A DNA stretch of 64,000 bases from Sporolactobacillus laevolacticus DSM 442 (GCF_000497245.1 NZ_AWTC01000011.1:1-64000); one strand, 5' to 3'. Numbered from the stretch's first letter, positions 1 through 8,831 are shown. Numbers and translations are program-made. Notes: generated from the letters alone by a model not told the origin.

Positions 1-91
1 ATCCATCACTCCCTAACTGAAAGTTTTTTCACACACTGCGATGATAAATTTGCTACATCACTTAACTGCCCAAAAGTGCAATAAGGATCCA

Positions 92-208
92 TCCACATCC
101 CCCGATTCGCTTCACATCCAAATCGGGGTTGCGCGAATCAAGGTTTGCTCCGGTTTTGAACCGGAGCTGCTTCGTGACGTGGTCACAGCGCTATCTCCAT
201 TATGCTGA
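92..208 (+). pseudogene. IS66-family tnpA remnant (C-terminal end)
   Basis: The frame ending at the TGA at 206-208 reads IQIGVARIKVCSGFEPELL followed by RDVVTAL. This matches the usual C-terminal end of the small IS66 accessory protein TnpA (an I-x-I-G-x-x-R-I-x-V strand, then a G-F-x-P-x-L-L-x-x-V-V helix). The frame is open only from about position 17 and the part before 92 does not look like TnpA, so the N-terminal DNA-binding half is missing. Its stop overlaps the tnpB start by seven bases, as is common in IS66 elements. I infer a dead fragment; the family call rests on this short stretch and on the tnpB fragment that follows. Confidence 0.55.
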
Positions 209-369
209 GTCTCACTTCGGATTCACCAGTCTACCTCGCTTGCGGTGCAACCGACATGCGCAAATCCATCGACGGACTTGCCGCGATCGTCCAGGAGCAA
301 TTTGCGCTTGGCCCGTTTTCCCCGGCCCTGTTCGTGTTCTGCAACCGCAGGCGGGATAGAATTGATTAG
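202..369 (+). pseudogene. tnpB: IS66-family tnpB (Orf2), truncated
   Basis: Translation from ATG 202 gives YLACGATDMRKSIDGLAA, then QEQFALGPFSPALFVFCNRR, the hallmark N-terminal half of IS66 TnpB (family length about 115 residues). The match stops right after the RRRD motif: the frame continues for two unrelated codons to a TAG at 367-369, leaving 55 residues. The missing half and the absence of the large tnpC transposase show that this is the scar of an IS66 element cut at about position 360. The base composition of this stretch is visibly GC-richer than the AT-rich sequence that follows, consistent with an acquired element. Confidence 0.82.
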
Positions 370-370
370 T

Positions 371-510
371 GACAATAAAGTTCTTTACTCGGAATGGAGC
401 AAAGCTGCATTCTTACGCTGAAGTGAGAAGCGATCAAAGAAAATGGTTGTTTACTCATGCTGTCGTCCTGTTATTCATACATAGATTTCATGACAAAAAA
501 GTTCTTTACT
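371..510. repeat. Direct repeat pair next to the IS66 scar
   Basis: The 19-base word GACAATAAAGTTCTTTACT at 371-389 recurs at 492-510 with one mismatch. It begins two bases after the truncated tnpB frame. The 102 bases between the copies hold no gene. It may mark a recombination boundary of the deleted element, but this is inference. Confidence 0.5.
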
Positions 511-594
511 GCCTTATAATTAAAGAAAATACACTGTTGCACAGTTGACGGATAATATGCAATTACTTGATGGGATTTGAGGGGGAAATTCATT

Positions 595-846
595 ATGGAT
601 TTTTTCGATCTTGTCTTGGCTTTGTTAGATCTGTTATTCTTTCGCCAACATCGAATACAGGAGAATCTTGAATATCTAGAAGGTGAAGAGTGGTTTAAAC
701 GGATGTATGGTCGGAAACTTTTAAATGATAATAAATTCAGAGGGTTTATCAAAAGATATAATTTAAAGAAAATAGTTCGTGATGATGAAAAGAAAGAAAA
801 GTTCAAACTTGAATTGAAACAATGGGTTGAAGAGAATACAAGATAA
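595..846 (+). CDS. Small hypothetical protein, 83 residues
   Basis: The start ATG 595 is chosen because GAGGGGG lies eight bases before it; an upstream in-frame TTG at 577 has no such site. The product begins with a hydrophobic stretch (DLVLALLDLLFF, residues 5-16) and continues with a highly charged, helix-prone C-terminal part rich in Lys, Glu and Arg (for example FIKRYNLKKIVRDDEKKEKF). I do not recognise the family. It lies alone between the IS66 scar and a terminator at 1019-1054, on AT-rich DNA unlike the scar. It could be an orphan membrane-associated peptide or a chance frame; the good ribosome site favours a real gene. Confidence 0.5.
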   Translation: MDFFDLVLALLDLLFFRQHRIQENLEYLEGEEWFKRMYGRKLLNDNKFRGFIKRYNLKKIVRDDEKKEKFKLELKQWVEENTR

Positions 847-1018
847 TATTTCCTTAGTTCGCATTCCATATATCACTGCGCAACACCCTTCTCAGCAAAG
901 AACTTTTTTCCTAGTAAACAACTTTTTTATGAATAAAGAACCTCATTTCTACACAACACGAGGGATGTATCGTCCGAAGAATCCGAACTCATCGATTGAA
1001 AGGCGGCGTACGAAACGC

Positions 1019-1054
1019 AAAAACGGATACCCATAGGTTAGGGGATCCGTTTTT
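1019..1054. terminator. Bidirectional terminator
   Basis: Inverted repeat AAAAACGGATaCCC / GGGgATCCGTTTTT around a short loop, with T-runs on both strands. It lies just beyond the end of the AraC-type gene on the minus strand and can also close transcripts coming from 595-846. Confidence 0.8.
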
Positions 1055-1079
1055 GTGCATCAGTCAATGCCGTGTAGTT

Positions 1080-1973
1080 TTAGCTTTCCTTTTTTACTAC
1101 CGGAATATAGATGTCGCATATTTTTCCTGCGTCTGACATGCAGCGGTCATCGTACAGTTCAAAGTCGGCACAATCCGGCGCATACTCGTATCCAGACTTA
1201 GGAAACCATTCATTAAAGATGTAGTTCCATGTGCCCTGGATGGCAGGTACAAAGTTTGTGGCATTGCTTGGCGGTGTCGAAAATACGGCATAGGTTGCAG
1301 GTGGCAGTTCGCAAACGTGATAGCCGTCCGGGATTGTTGCGCCATCCTTCGGTTCAACACCGATCACATACTCAAATTCGCCGGTCTCTGGGTCTTCCGG
1401 AAAGCAAGCACCATACTCATCGTGTTTTTTGAGAAAGCTTTCGGCGTGCAGTCTTTCCATCCGCCCATCACTCATATAGTCGCTCCAAAAAGCAGGGATT
1501 GCCTTACTGTTTTCTCCATCAGATGAGGTCGTTTTGAGTGCATAGCCCGCAAGTTTTACAGCGGGGCGCGTCACAAATTTTGGTTCCAAAATAATTCCTC
1601 CATTCAAATAGTTGTTTGTGCGGGGAAGGCTTGGCGGGAAAGGGCGATCGCAATGCGCATGCAAACGGTAGGTTCCCGGTGAGTAGCCGAAATAACGGCG
1701 AAAAGCCTTACTAAAACCAGAGTGGGTTTCAAAACCATATTCCAAAGAAATATCGAGAATTCGCCGGCCTAAAGTGAGTTCGTATGCGGCAAATGCAAGG
1801 CGGCGATTCCGCACATAGGCCATCACCGAATATCCGGTGCCCCATTGGAATACCCGGCAGAAATGCCAGGTTGAAAATCCGGCGCGTGCTGCTAAAAGAT
1901 TCGGGCTGATATCGTCTGTTATATGTTCGTCAACATATTCCAGAATATCTTGTAAAATTGCTGTCGTGTCCAT
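1080..1973 (-). CDS. AraC-family regulator with GyrI-like effector domain
   Basis: A 297-residue regulator of the Rob/TipA-like layout. Residues about 8-105 carry two AraC-type helix-turn-helix segments (LLAARAGFSTWHFCRVF, then ILDISLEYGFETHSGFSKAF with the typical FGYSP motif). Residues about 130-297 resemble the GyrI/AraC effector-binding fold that binds small hydrophobic or cationic ligands. The start ATG 1973 follows GGAGG at a good distance; an upstream in-frame ATG at 2048 lacks one. Proteins of this type usually activate drug-efflux or stress genes when a ligand binds. No obvious target gene is adjacent: the neighbour upstream, LtrA, is on the same strand and separated by a terminator. 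Confidence 0.85.
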   Translation of the reverse strand: MDTTAILQDILEYVDEHITDDISPNLLAARAGFSTWHFCRVFQWGTGYSVMAYVRNRRLAFAAYELTLGRRILDISLEYGFETHSGFSKAFRRYFGYSPGTYRLHAHCDRPFPPSLPRTNNYLNGGIILEPKFVTRPAVKLAGYALKTTSSDGENSKAIPAFWSDYMSDGRMERLHAESFLKKHDEYGACFPEDPETGEFEYVIGVEPKDGATIPDGYHVCELPPATYAVFSTPPSNATNFVPAIQGTWNYIFNEWFPKSGYEYAPDCADFELYDDRCMSDAGKICDIYIPVVKKES

Positions 1974-2151
1974 TAAGCATTCCCTCCAACCGTACGGTAA
2001 ACCCAGTATAACAAGAGCCTTGGAAAGTTGCTGTTCCAAAATTGCCAAGTTCAGAGACGAATGTGCAGTAAAGGCTGAATTGGTAGGAGAACTGGTGATA
2101 ATAAGCAGGTCAATGACTGATAAATAGTGAAATGATCGATAAACTAATAAG

Positions 2152-2172
2152 AGCCGGGCGCAATGCCCGGCT
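2152..2172 (-). terminator. Terminator downstream of the LtrA gene
   Basis: Perfect stem AGCCGGGC / GCCCGGCT with a five-base loop. On the minus strand it is followed by CTTATTAGTTT, a moderate U-rich tail. It separates the LtrA gene from the downstream AraC gene. Confidence 0.6.
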
Positions 2173-2237
2173 TCATTTGTTTGAACCTATTCAGTTGGAA
2201 AAACATTAAACCGGCTGTCATTCCTATTTCTATTGAT

Positions 2238-3329
2238 TCACGTAGTTGTTAATTTAGCATAGATGATAAAAAACACGGTTAATTCCCCCATTATGACAAT
2301 GTATGGAACTATCATGATCAAATTAATAACGAAAAAAGCGGCTAATATCCCCAAAAATAACCCTAAATGATAAATTTTCAAACGGTGTTGTTCATACCTG
2401 TATTGATGAAAAACTAGGGTAGTTGCAATGAAATAAAGTAATACAGAAATAAATACAAAATATAAGATAAAAAAATAATAGACCTCATGTAAAAACATCA
2501 GTTTGATCGATGCTGCAATCATGCTCATAGACATTAGAATAAATAGATGTCCGTAAATAATCGTTTGACCTGTGCTCTGAATCGACTTGTTTACCTTCTT
2601 TTCTAAGTTATCAAAATACTGCCACCACATCGAAATAATAAGGATAAATGAAATAATCGAAAATGAAATCGAATTCCAATTACCATTTTGCGGCTGTAGT
2701 ACAAACAGGGTGCTGACAACCGATTCTCCAAAAAGAATTAATGTCAATAAACCAAACCGTTCTAATAAATGGGCTATATTGGTCGGGGCTTTCTCTAAAT
2801 ATTTGCGTCCTAGAACAGGCACCAAAATATCGACAAAAATCCCTATATATAACACTGCGTATCGAATCCATGAATCAAAAAAGATTGAGAGAAATGAGAT
2901 GATGACCCCAATCCAAAAACGTGTTCCTAAAAAAAGAGCAACCTTTTTTCTATTGCCTTCTTCAAAGTTCTGTACAACGAGATATTGAATTGCTGTAAGT
3001 GCTCTTAGTCCAATATAGCCAATCAGAAAAGAGAGATAGTATTGATCAAAATCAACTGATAAGCTGGATGTCATAATAAGGACAAACAACATTTGAAGAA
3101 TCATAAAGATGCGTTGATGCAATAAATCCTGTCCAAACCGATTAATAAATAATGTTTGCCCAGTCCAAGACCACCATATCGGGATAAACATTAGAGCAAA
3201 CTTCAGTAAATATTCTGGATGAATATGCCCTTTTTCAACATGAAGTAAAGCATGTGTAGCCGTTGCAACTGCTGCCACAAATAGCAAGTCATAAAAAAGT
3301 TCTAACCACGTAACTTTTTTTTCTTCCAT
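2238..3329 (-). CDS. Low temperature requirement protein A (LtrA) family membrane protein
   Basis: A 363-residue polytopic membrane protein with about ten hydrophobic segments. The N-terminal signature WLELFYDLLFVAAVA and the later GLLTLILFGESVV motif are typical of the LtrA family (named for a Listeria locus needed for growth in the cold; biochemical function unknown). ATG 3329 is preceded by AAGGAG. The gene stands alone, with a terminator at 2152-2172. A second family member lies at 25821-26957 and differs clearly in sequence, so the two are old paralogues rather than a recent duplication. Confidence 0.88.
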   Translation of the reverse strand: MEEKKVTWLELFYDLLFVAAVATATHALLHVEKGHIHPEYLLKFALMFIPIWWSWTGQTLFINRFGQDLLHQRIFMILQMLFVLIMTSSLSVDFDQYYLSFLIGYIGLRALTAIQYLVVQNFEEGNRKKVALFLGTRFWIGVIISFLSIFFDSWIRYAVLYIGIFVDILVPVLGRKYLEKAPTNIAHLLERFGLLTLILFGESVVSTLFVLQPQNGNWNSISFSIISFILIISMWWQYFDNLEKKVNKSIQSTGQTIIYGHLFILMSMSMIAASIKLMFLHEVYYFFILYFVFISVLLYFIATTLVFHQYRYEQHRLKIYHLGLFLGILAAFFVINLIMIVPYIVIMGELTVFFIIYAKLTTT

Positions 3330-3578
3330 TTATAGCACTCCTTCTCATCCCTGATACGGTATAGTATCATGAAAGGTAAATACAAACAAGCAGGAATTGC
3401 AAGACCAAAGCCTTTTGACCTTATTTTTGGTGTGTGTGATGAAAAAATTTGTATTACGAAACTATATTGCCCTAAAGAAATGTTTGTATGAAACGGAAGA
3501 CCTTACTTCTTAGATAAAGAGAGCTTTTTATAGTAACCACCCTGTATTTGAAACTTATTTTTTTAGGAGTGAGATTTT

Positions 3579-3884
3579 ATGTCTAATAAATCCAAACGTT
3601 ATACAGGACAAACTATCGATGTTATTTTTCATAGTGAAAGATGTGTTCATGCGGCCAGATGTGTAAAAGGGTTACCAGAGGTTTTTGATGTAAAGAAGCG
3701 GCCATGGGTTAATGCAGATGGAGAAGAAGCGGACAAAATTGCAAAAGTGATCGAACAATGCCCAAGTGGTGCATTGGAATATATAAGAAAAGATAGAAGT
3801 GAACGAGAAGAGCCAAATGATAGGACAACTGTTGAGGTTGATTCTAATGGAATTATTTTATCTAAAAGGAAACTTGGCCATTAA
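3579..3884 (+). CDS. YjdI-like 4Fe-4S mono-cluster protein, C-terminus frameshifted
   Basis: The product carries the divergent mono-cluster ferredoxin domain (Fer4_19, as in YjdI): SERCVHAARCVKGLPEVFDV with Cys22 and Cys28, and IEQCPSGALEY with Cys61. Relatives in many bacteria continue into a CDGSH iron-sulfur domain. Here the frame runs instead through VEVDSNGIILSKRKLGH to a stop at 3882-3884, while the CDGSH domain continues in another frame from 3847 (next feature). The first domain is complete, so a functional short protein is possible. A GAG-containing ribosome site (TTAGGAGTGAG) precedes ATG 3579. It is followed by the small acetyltransferase that normally accompanies yjdI. Confidence 0.8.
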   Translation: MSNKSKRYTGQTIDVIFHSERCVHAARCVKGLPEVFDVKKRPWVNADGEEADKIAKVIEQCPSGALEYIRKDRSEREEPNDRTTVEVDSNGIILSKRKLGH

Positions 3885-3990
3885 GAAAGCGGAAGAAATC
3901 ATTCACTGCACTCGTGCTACCTTATGTGGGTGTGGACTTTCTAAAAATAAACCATTTTGCGACAATAGCCATAACTGTGAGTTACCGTAA
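3847..3990 (+). pseudogene. CDGSH iron-sulfur domain, split off from the YjdI gene by frameshift
   Basis: This frame reads YLKGNLAIKKAEE, then TRATLCGCGLSKNKPFCDNS and a His. It is a full CDGSH-type 2Fe-2S motif with ligands Cys27, Cys29, Cys38 and His42 of the short frame. YLKGNL is the usual lead-in to this domain and matches where the upstream frame breaks off after DSNG, so a net one-base shift near 3845-3860 separates two halves of one ancestral gene. ATG 3847 has no good ribosome site of its own. Either the domain is lost, is made by frameshifting or coupling, or the shift is an assembly error. Confidence 0.75.
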
Positions 3991-4022
3991 AGCACATGTA
4001 TTATTTGGGAGGGAACATTAAA

Positions 4023-4298
4023 ATGATCGATATAAAAAAAGATGGCAACACTTTTTATGTAGGAGAACAGAATAATAAGGAAGCAGAAATACATTATGTT
4101 CCAACTGGAAAAGATAAAATTATTGTGGATCACACATTTGTATCAGACAGTCTTAGAGGTCAAGGCATTGGAGAAGCATTGGTTAAAAGAATTGTAGCGT
4201 ATGCTCGGGAAGAAGGGAAATTAATTATCCCATTGTGTCCTTTTGCGAAGAGCCAAATTGAACGAAATGAAGAATATCATGACATTTTGGCAAAATGA
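4023..4298 (+). CDS. Small GNAT-like N-acetyltransferase (YjdJ type)
   Basis: A 91-residue single-domain protein of the short Acetyltransf_CG group. The strand IIVDHTFVSDSLRGQGIGEA holds the acetyl-CoA pyrophosphate-binding loop (RGQGIGEALV), and the C-terminal half has the IPLCPFAKSQIERN motif typical of this group. ATG 4023 follows GGGAGGG; an upstream in-frame start at 3996 has no site. These proteins are usually encoded beside yjdI, as here, which supports both calls. Substrate unknown. Confidence 0.85.
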   Translation: MIDIKKDGNTFYVGEQNNKEAEIHYVPTGKDKIIVDHTFVSDSLRGQGIGEALVKRIVAYAREEGKLIIPLCPFAKSQIERNEEYHDILAK

Positions 4299-4442
4299 TA
4301 AGATTAGGTTTTCTATGAAACCTGCCAAAACAGGAAAATCTGAATCTAGGCAGGAAAAACCATAATCCGAGTATTCCGATGAAATGGAACTAATAAGTTA
4401 TGCAACATTAGTAACAACGTCTAGGAAATGGGAGAGGAAAAA

Positions 4443-4949
4443 ATGATTATAAGGAAAGCTAGAAAGACAGATGCTGCGGCTATGATTAATTTTCTTCATC
4501 AGATTGCCGGAGAAACTGATTTTCTGACCTTTGGGTCTGCGGATGATCTTCACGTGACGGTGGAAAAAGAAGAAAAATTGTTTGAAGATTACTTCAACAG
4601 AGACAATGGTTTGAATTTGATTGCAGAATATGATGGCCAGATCGCCGGTAACCTCATCTTTTCCGGTGGGACGAAAAAAAGAACAGCGCATGCCGGTGAA
4701 TTTGGCATCAGCGTACGGAAGGATTTCTGGGGGAGGGGCATTGGCAAAGCGTTGATTGCACGGTTGATTGAGTGGAGCAAGGAAAGCGGTGTGATCCGGA
4801 AAATCAATCTGCGTGTTCGTTCGGACAACGCGCGAGCAATTCATCTCTACAAATCATTTGGATTTAAGGAAGAAGGCGTGATCACACGAGATTTCTTAAT
4901 TAATGATGTCTTCTATGACTCGATCCAAATGGGCTTGTTCATTGATTGA
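4443..4949 (+). CDS. GNAT family N-acetyltransferase
   Basis: 168 residues from ATG 4443, which follows GAGAGGAAAA. The core reads GEFGISVRKDFWGRGIGKAL, the acetyl-CoA-binding motif A (R/Q-x-x-G-x-G/A), then NLRVRSDNARAIHLYKSFGF, the motif B helix with the catalytic-region Tyr. It resembles general bacterial GNATs of the RimI/YkkB kind that acetylate small molecules or protein N-termini; the acceptor cannot be read from sequence. It stands 49 bases before a phosphotransferase-like gene on the same strand and may be co-transcribed with it. Confidence 0.85.
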   Translation: MIIRKARKTDAAAMINFLHQIAGETDFLTFGSADDLHVTVEKEEKLFEDYFNRDNGLNLIAEYDGQIAGNLIFSGGTKKRTAHAGEFGISVRKDFWGRGIGKALIARLIEWSKESGVIRKINLRVRSDNARAIHLYKSFGFKEEGVITRDFLINDVFYDSIQMGLFID

Positions 4950-4997
4950 TCAGGACTTAAAACAAACGAATGAATAGAGCGTTATGAGGTGGTCATG

Positions 4998-5906
4998 ATG
5001 GACACACTTTTTCTCGGTATTCCTGGATCTGATCAGTGGAGGAACGTGAAATTAATTGATGCTGGGTGGTCACATGATCGAAAATATGCTTTTGAGTCAA
5101 GTGATCAAAAAAGGTACCTGCTCCGTGTGTCGGACAGTACTCAATATACGAGAAGAAAAAAAGAATATGAAGCAGTAAAAAGGCTGGACCATCTCGACAT
5201 TGAGATGTCTCGACCGATTAGATTTGGGAATTGTGACAATGGCAAAAAGGTGTACACCATCATGACTTGGGTTGATGGAAAAGAGGCCGCGAAGGTTCTG
5301 CCTACACTAAATTCTAAAGAACAGTATAAGCTTGGCTACCAAGCCGGGCGAATGCTGAAACAGATTCATTCTGTACCTGCGCCGGCTGACCAGCAATCAT
5401 GGAGTAAATTTTATCAAGAAAAAATCGACCGCAAACTTGCAGACTATCGTACCTGCGGGATTGTCGTGGATCGCGCAGATTTGATCATAAATTTTATTGA
5501 AACGAATCGGTATCTTCTCAAAGATCGCCCCATGACTTTCCAGCATGGGGACTACCATTGCGGCAATATGGTCATCTCAGGCAAGAAAACAATCAGAATC
5601 ATTGATTTTGATCGGCTGGACTACGGCGACCCTTGGGAAGAGTTCAACCGGATTACCTGGTGTGCTGGCGTAAGCGGCGCCTTCGCGTCGGGCAGGATTA
5701 ACAGTTACTTTGAGGATAAGGTGCCAGCACATTTTTTCGGGCTCATGGCTTTATATATTGCAACAAACATGATTTCTTCAATCCCATGGTCGATTTCCTA
5801 CGGGCAGCATGAAATTAATGTAATGATCAAGGAAATAGAAAAAAACTTGGTCGCTTATGATCACTACCAAACCGTTATTCCAAGATGGTATAAGAATGGG
5901 ATGTAA
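4998..5906 (+). CDS. Aminoglycoside phosphotransferase (APH)-family protein
   Basis: 302 residues. The kinase-like fold is shown by FQHGDYHCGNMVI (catalytic loop HGDxHxxN, His near residue 183) and IRIIDFDRLDYGDPWEEF (the Mg-binding DFD about 20 residues later). The family transfers phosphate to antibiotics, homoserine, choline or similar small molecules; this sequence gives no clue to which. Three starts are possible (GTG 4989, ATG 4995, ATG 4998); ATG 4998 has the best distance from GAGGTG at 4986-4991. It ends tail to tail with the Lrp gene and no terminator is visible in the 28-base gap. Confidence 0.82.
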   Translation: MDTLFLGIPGSDQWRNVKLIDAGWSHDRKYAFESSDQKRYLLRVSDSTQYTRRKKEYEAVKRLDHLDIEMSRPIRFGNCDNGKKVYTIMTWVDGKEAAKVLPTLNSKEQYKLGYQAGRMLKQIHSVPAPADQQSWSKFYQEKIDRKLADYRTCGIVVDRADLIINFIETNRYLLKDRPMTFQHGDYHCGNMVISGKKTIRIIDFDRLDYGDPWEEFNRITWCAGVSGAFASGRINSYFEDKVPAHFFGLMALYIATNMISSIPWSISYGQHEINVMIKEIEKNLVAYDHYQTVIPRWYKNGM

Positions 5907-5934
5907 TTTTGGCTAATCATTCATTCGCCGAACC

Positions 5935-6375
5935 CTAGTTCTCCATATTTGTTGGAATAATCGCCTTCTGTTCCACGGGTGAAGACAGAACAATTAGTGT
6001 TGTTGGCTTACCGTACTCGAGGCAGGCGTTGATATGATCTTCTAAGGTATGAACGGATTCGGTAACAACTTTTGTTAAATAGCTATACATTCCCGCAATT
6101 CGATGGCATTCCACAACATCGGATTGCTTTGTTGTGAACGCAACGTATTTCATGCAGTCTTTCGGTTCCATTAATATAAAAGCTGTGACCTGTTTATTTA
6201 ATTTTTCCGGTGCAACGATAGCGCCGTATTTTTTTATAACACCTTGTTCCTCCAATCTCCTGACGCGTTCCGTCACAGAAGGAGAGGTCAACCCGACTTT
6301 TTTGCCGAGTTCAATCATTGTTTGACGCGAATTTTCCTGTAATTGTGTGAGAATGCTGCAATCGATTTCGTCCAT
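5935..6375 (-). CDS. Lrp/AsnC-family transcriptional regulator
   Basis: 146 residues. An N-terminal winged helix (MDEIDCSILTQLQENSRQTM, then the recognition region GLTSPSVTERVRRLEEQGVI) is followed by the RAM ligand-binding domain with the AGMYSYLTKVV strand. These regulators sense amino acids and control transport or catabolism. ATG 6375 follows AAGGTGGGG. It is divergent from an amino-acid permease at 6504 across a 128-base AT-rich gap, the classical arrangement of an Lrp-type regulator and the exporter it controls. Confidence 0.9.
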   Translation of the reverse strand: MDEIDCSILTQLQENSRQTMIELGKKVGLTSPSVTERVRRLEEQGVIKKYGAIVAPEKLNKQVTAFILMEPKDCMKYVAFTTKQSDVVECHRIAGMYSYLTKVVTESVHTLEDHINACLEYGKPTTLIVLSSPVEQKAIIPTNMEN

Positions 6376-6503
6376 AATATCCCCACCTTAATTATTTAAA
6401 TAGATGTAGATGAATTCCTTGATTTTTATTGATGCAGATCAATTTTTAATAAAGTATACCATGTGTTTCTTATCAACTTCTACCTATAATTAAGAAAAAA
6501 CAT

Positions 6504-7781
6504 ATGGGATTGATCAAATTGCGTGAACCATCATTAAAACGATCGATAACTTGGGTGCAGGGAACCGCACTAACCATCGGCGCAGTATTGGGCTGCGGCA
6601 TTCTTGTTTTGCCATCAATCACCGCGAATAATGCCGGTCCTGCTTCGCTATTATCCTGGGCGATCATGTCTTTACTTGCTTTTCCGATCGTCTTAACCAT
6701 CGCGTATCTTGCGAAAATAATTCCTAGTGCCGGGGGCATTACGGCATATGTCGGACATGCTTTTGGAACGAGGACGAGTACAATTTTAAGCTGGATTATG
6801 CTGGGGTCCATACCGGTTGGCGTGCCGACGATTGCGTTGACAGGCGCCTATTATCTCAACAATCTTCTACCAACGAATCGCTGGGGTACAGTGTGTATAG
6901 CCGCGCTCATCTTGCTCACGTCTTTGCTTCTGCACGTAAGGGGAATTGATCTATCAGCTAAGGTAAGCGTAGCGGTTATCTGTGTCATCTTCACTTTGCT
7001 GGTAACTGCTGTTATTGTCGCTTTTCCCCATGTCAAATCCTCTTCATTTATGCCATTTGTTCCGCACGGTTGGTTCTCGGTGGGCTCAGCTTCCGTGGTG
7101 ATCTTCTTTTCGTTTGTCGGATGGGAAATGATTCCCCCACTAGCAGAAGAATTTAAAAGACCTGAGCGGGACATAACCATCAGTTTGATAATCGGAGCAA
7201 TCGTCGTTTCTGTTTTATACCTGTCCATATCCTTTGTGACCGTTGGCACTCAGGCGTATGGTGCGAATAAAGGCGTTAGCTCACTTAGTCTTCTTATTTC
7301 AAAAGGGTGGGGAAGAATCGGAACAGTAACTACAACACTGCTGGCTCTATTCATTACGTTTAGTACAGTCCATGCGAACCTCGCAGGTTTTTCAAGAATG
7401 GTGTATGCACAGGCTAGGGACGGTCATTTTCCAAGAATCTTGGCAAAAATTCATCCGAAATATCGAACGCCAATAAGCGTCCTTTTTGTTCTTGGCGTTA
7501 TTTTTACCCTCATTTTATTCATATACGGCACAGTTCGGCCGAATTTAGAAACCTTATTAAAAGGACCAAGCGTCGTTTTTATTACGTCCTATATTTTTAC
7601 AATGCTTGCTGCTCTGAAAATCATTAGACCACTGACGGTTGGCTGGTTCATGGCGCTTATCTCACTTTTAATCACGGTCATCATCTTGTTCTTCAGTGGA
7701 TGGGCAATTCTGTATCCACTAGCTTTAGCAATTATTGGCGGAGTATATCTTTTCAGAACAAAAATAGGTGGAAGGCTTTGA
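6504..7781 (+). CDS. APC-family amino acid permease (YjeH-like)
   Basis: 425 residues with 11-12 hydrophobic segments. The first segment has the APC signature GTALTIGAVLGCGILVLPS and the motif SAGGITAYVGHAFG follows TM2. Overall size and motifs resemble YjeH, which exports methionine and branched-chain amino acids. The start ATG 6504 has only AAGAAAA before it, a weak site. The divergent Lrp-type gene is the likely regulator, responding to the exported amino acid; this link is inferred from position only. Confidence 0.85.
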   Translation: MGLIKLREPSLKRSITWVQGTALTIGAVLGCGILVLPSITANNAGPASLLSWAIMSLLAFPIVLTIAYLAKIIPSAGGITAYVGHAFGTRTSTILSWIMLGSIPVGVPTIALTGAYYLNNLLPTNRWGTVCIAALILLTSLLLHVRGIDLSAKVSVAVICVIFTLLVTAVIVAFPHVKSSSFMPFVPHGWFSVGSASVVIFFSFVGWEMIPPLAEEFKRPERDITISLIIGAIVVSVLYLSISFVTVGTQAYGANKGVSSLSLLISKGWGRIGTVTTTLLALFITFSTVHANLAGFSRMVYAQARDGHFPRILAKIHPKYRTPISVLFVLGVIFTLILFIYGTVRPNLETLLKGPSVVFITSYIFTMLAALKIIRPLTVGWFMALISLLITVIILFFSGWAILYPLALAIIGGVYLFRTKIGGRL

Positions 7782-7811
7782 AATAGCGAAACACTCATTG
7801 GCAAAATTTTA

Positions 7812-8652
7812 TTATCTAGTCTCAGTTGCCCGTTTTTGCTTCATGGATTTGCAATGTTCATGGATCAGCCGAAGCATCGCTTGTTTCTCAGATGCAGAAA
7901 GGCGCTCGACGAGACGGGCGGCAGCAACCGGTGCTTCCCATTGTCTGATGTCCGCAATCGAACAATTGGCTAATTTAATGTAGCGTTTCAAATAGGCATT
8001 GTGCAATTGAACTCTTAGAAATTTTATTAACAACCGGACGATTAGAGGAATTTCTTTCGGGATATCGGCTAACTTCAGCAACAAAACGGTTCGCGCAACA
8101 TCTGCCAGAGCATGTCCTTTCGTCGCGGTCATCCAGTCAATAATGACGACTCGATCCTTCGTAAACATAAGGTTGTCAGGATGAAAGTCACCATGAGATA
8201 AATGCGATCCATTTGGGAGATTCTGCAGTTCATCAAGCAACAACTGTTTGGTTTCTTTATCAAGTTCATGTGCTTCAAGAATTCGGCGCGACAAATCATC
8301 TTTAGTTGATGGGAGTTCGCAGGCAGTGTCTCTCTGGATTTTGTGGTGAAATTCAGCCATCGTCCGTCCAATCCTGCGCACAGTCCAAGGCTTCTGGGTG
8401 AGTCTTTTCAAAAAGGACTCACCTTCAACTTTTTCATACACAATGCCATGACGGCCGTCTTTTTCGATTAAATTGTAAACTCGGGCAACCGGGAACCCTT
8501 CTTGAACCAGCGTTTGATTGATGCGGAATTCTTGCTTCGCCCAAGAAAGCGGGATGTCTTTGTAAAATAATTTAAGGACTTGTTGGTTGCCCACATCAAA
8601 AATTTCAGCAGTTAGCCCTTGTCCGATTTTTTTACCTAAATAAAGGTGTCAT
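7812..8652 (-). pseudogene. APH-family phosphotransferase with frameshifted N-terminus
   Basis: The frame down to 7812 encodes an APH-like kinase: SHLSHGDFHPDNLMF (catalytic HGDxHxxN) and VVIIDWMTATKG (DxD-like metal site as IDW). The only start in this frame is GTG 8594, but homology clearly begins earlier: the codons upstream read GKKIGQGLTAEIFD, the usual nucleotide-loop strand, up to a stop. ATG 8652, with a strong GGGGG site, opens another frame (MTPLFR then TAA). A one-base loss near 8630-8645, beside a seven-base A-run, would join the two. The gene is either recently broken, read by slippage, or carries a sequencing error. Confidence 0.75.
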
Positions 8653-8831
8653 TGATGAAGTCCCCCTTTTTTGCTCTATCTACCGAATTTCATTGTTCCA
8701 TATAATCTCAAAACTGTATAGTGAATTTTCGCGAAATTGATTCATACATTGCCTGAATCCCTCTCCGATGCAAACTCACTATGGTAAACTATTCAGAAAG
8801 ATACATAAAGTATAAAAGAGGCGGTTTGTTC

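Noticed and set aside
827-1036. 69-codon frame with basic C-terminus
   Set aside because: Starts inside the preceding gene without a ribosome site and runs into the terminator at 1019-1054.
4398-4844. 148-codon minus-strand frame opposite a GNAT gene
   Set aside because: Fully antisense to a gene with clear acetyltransferase motifs; shadow frame.
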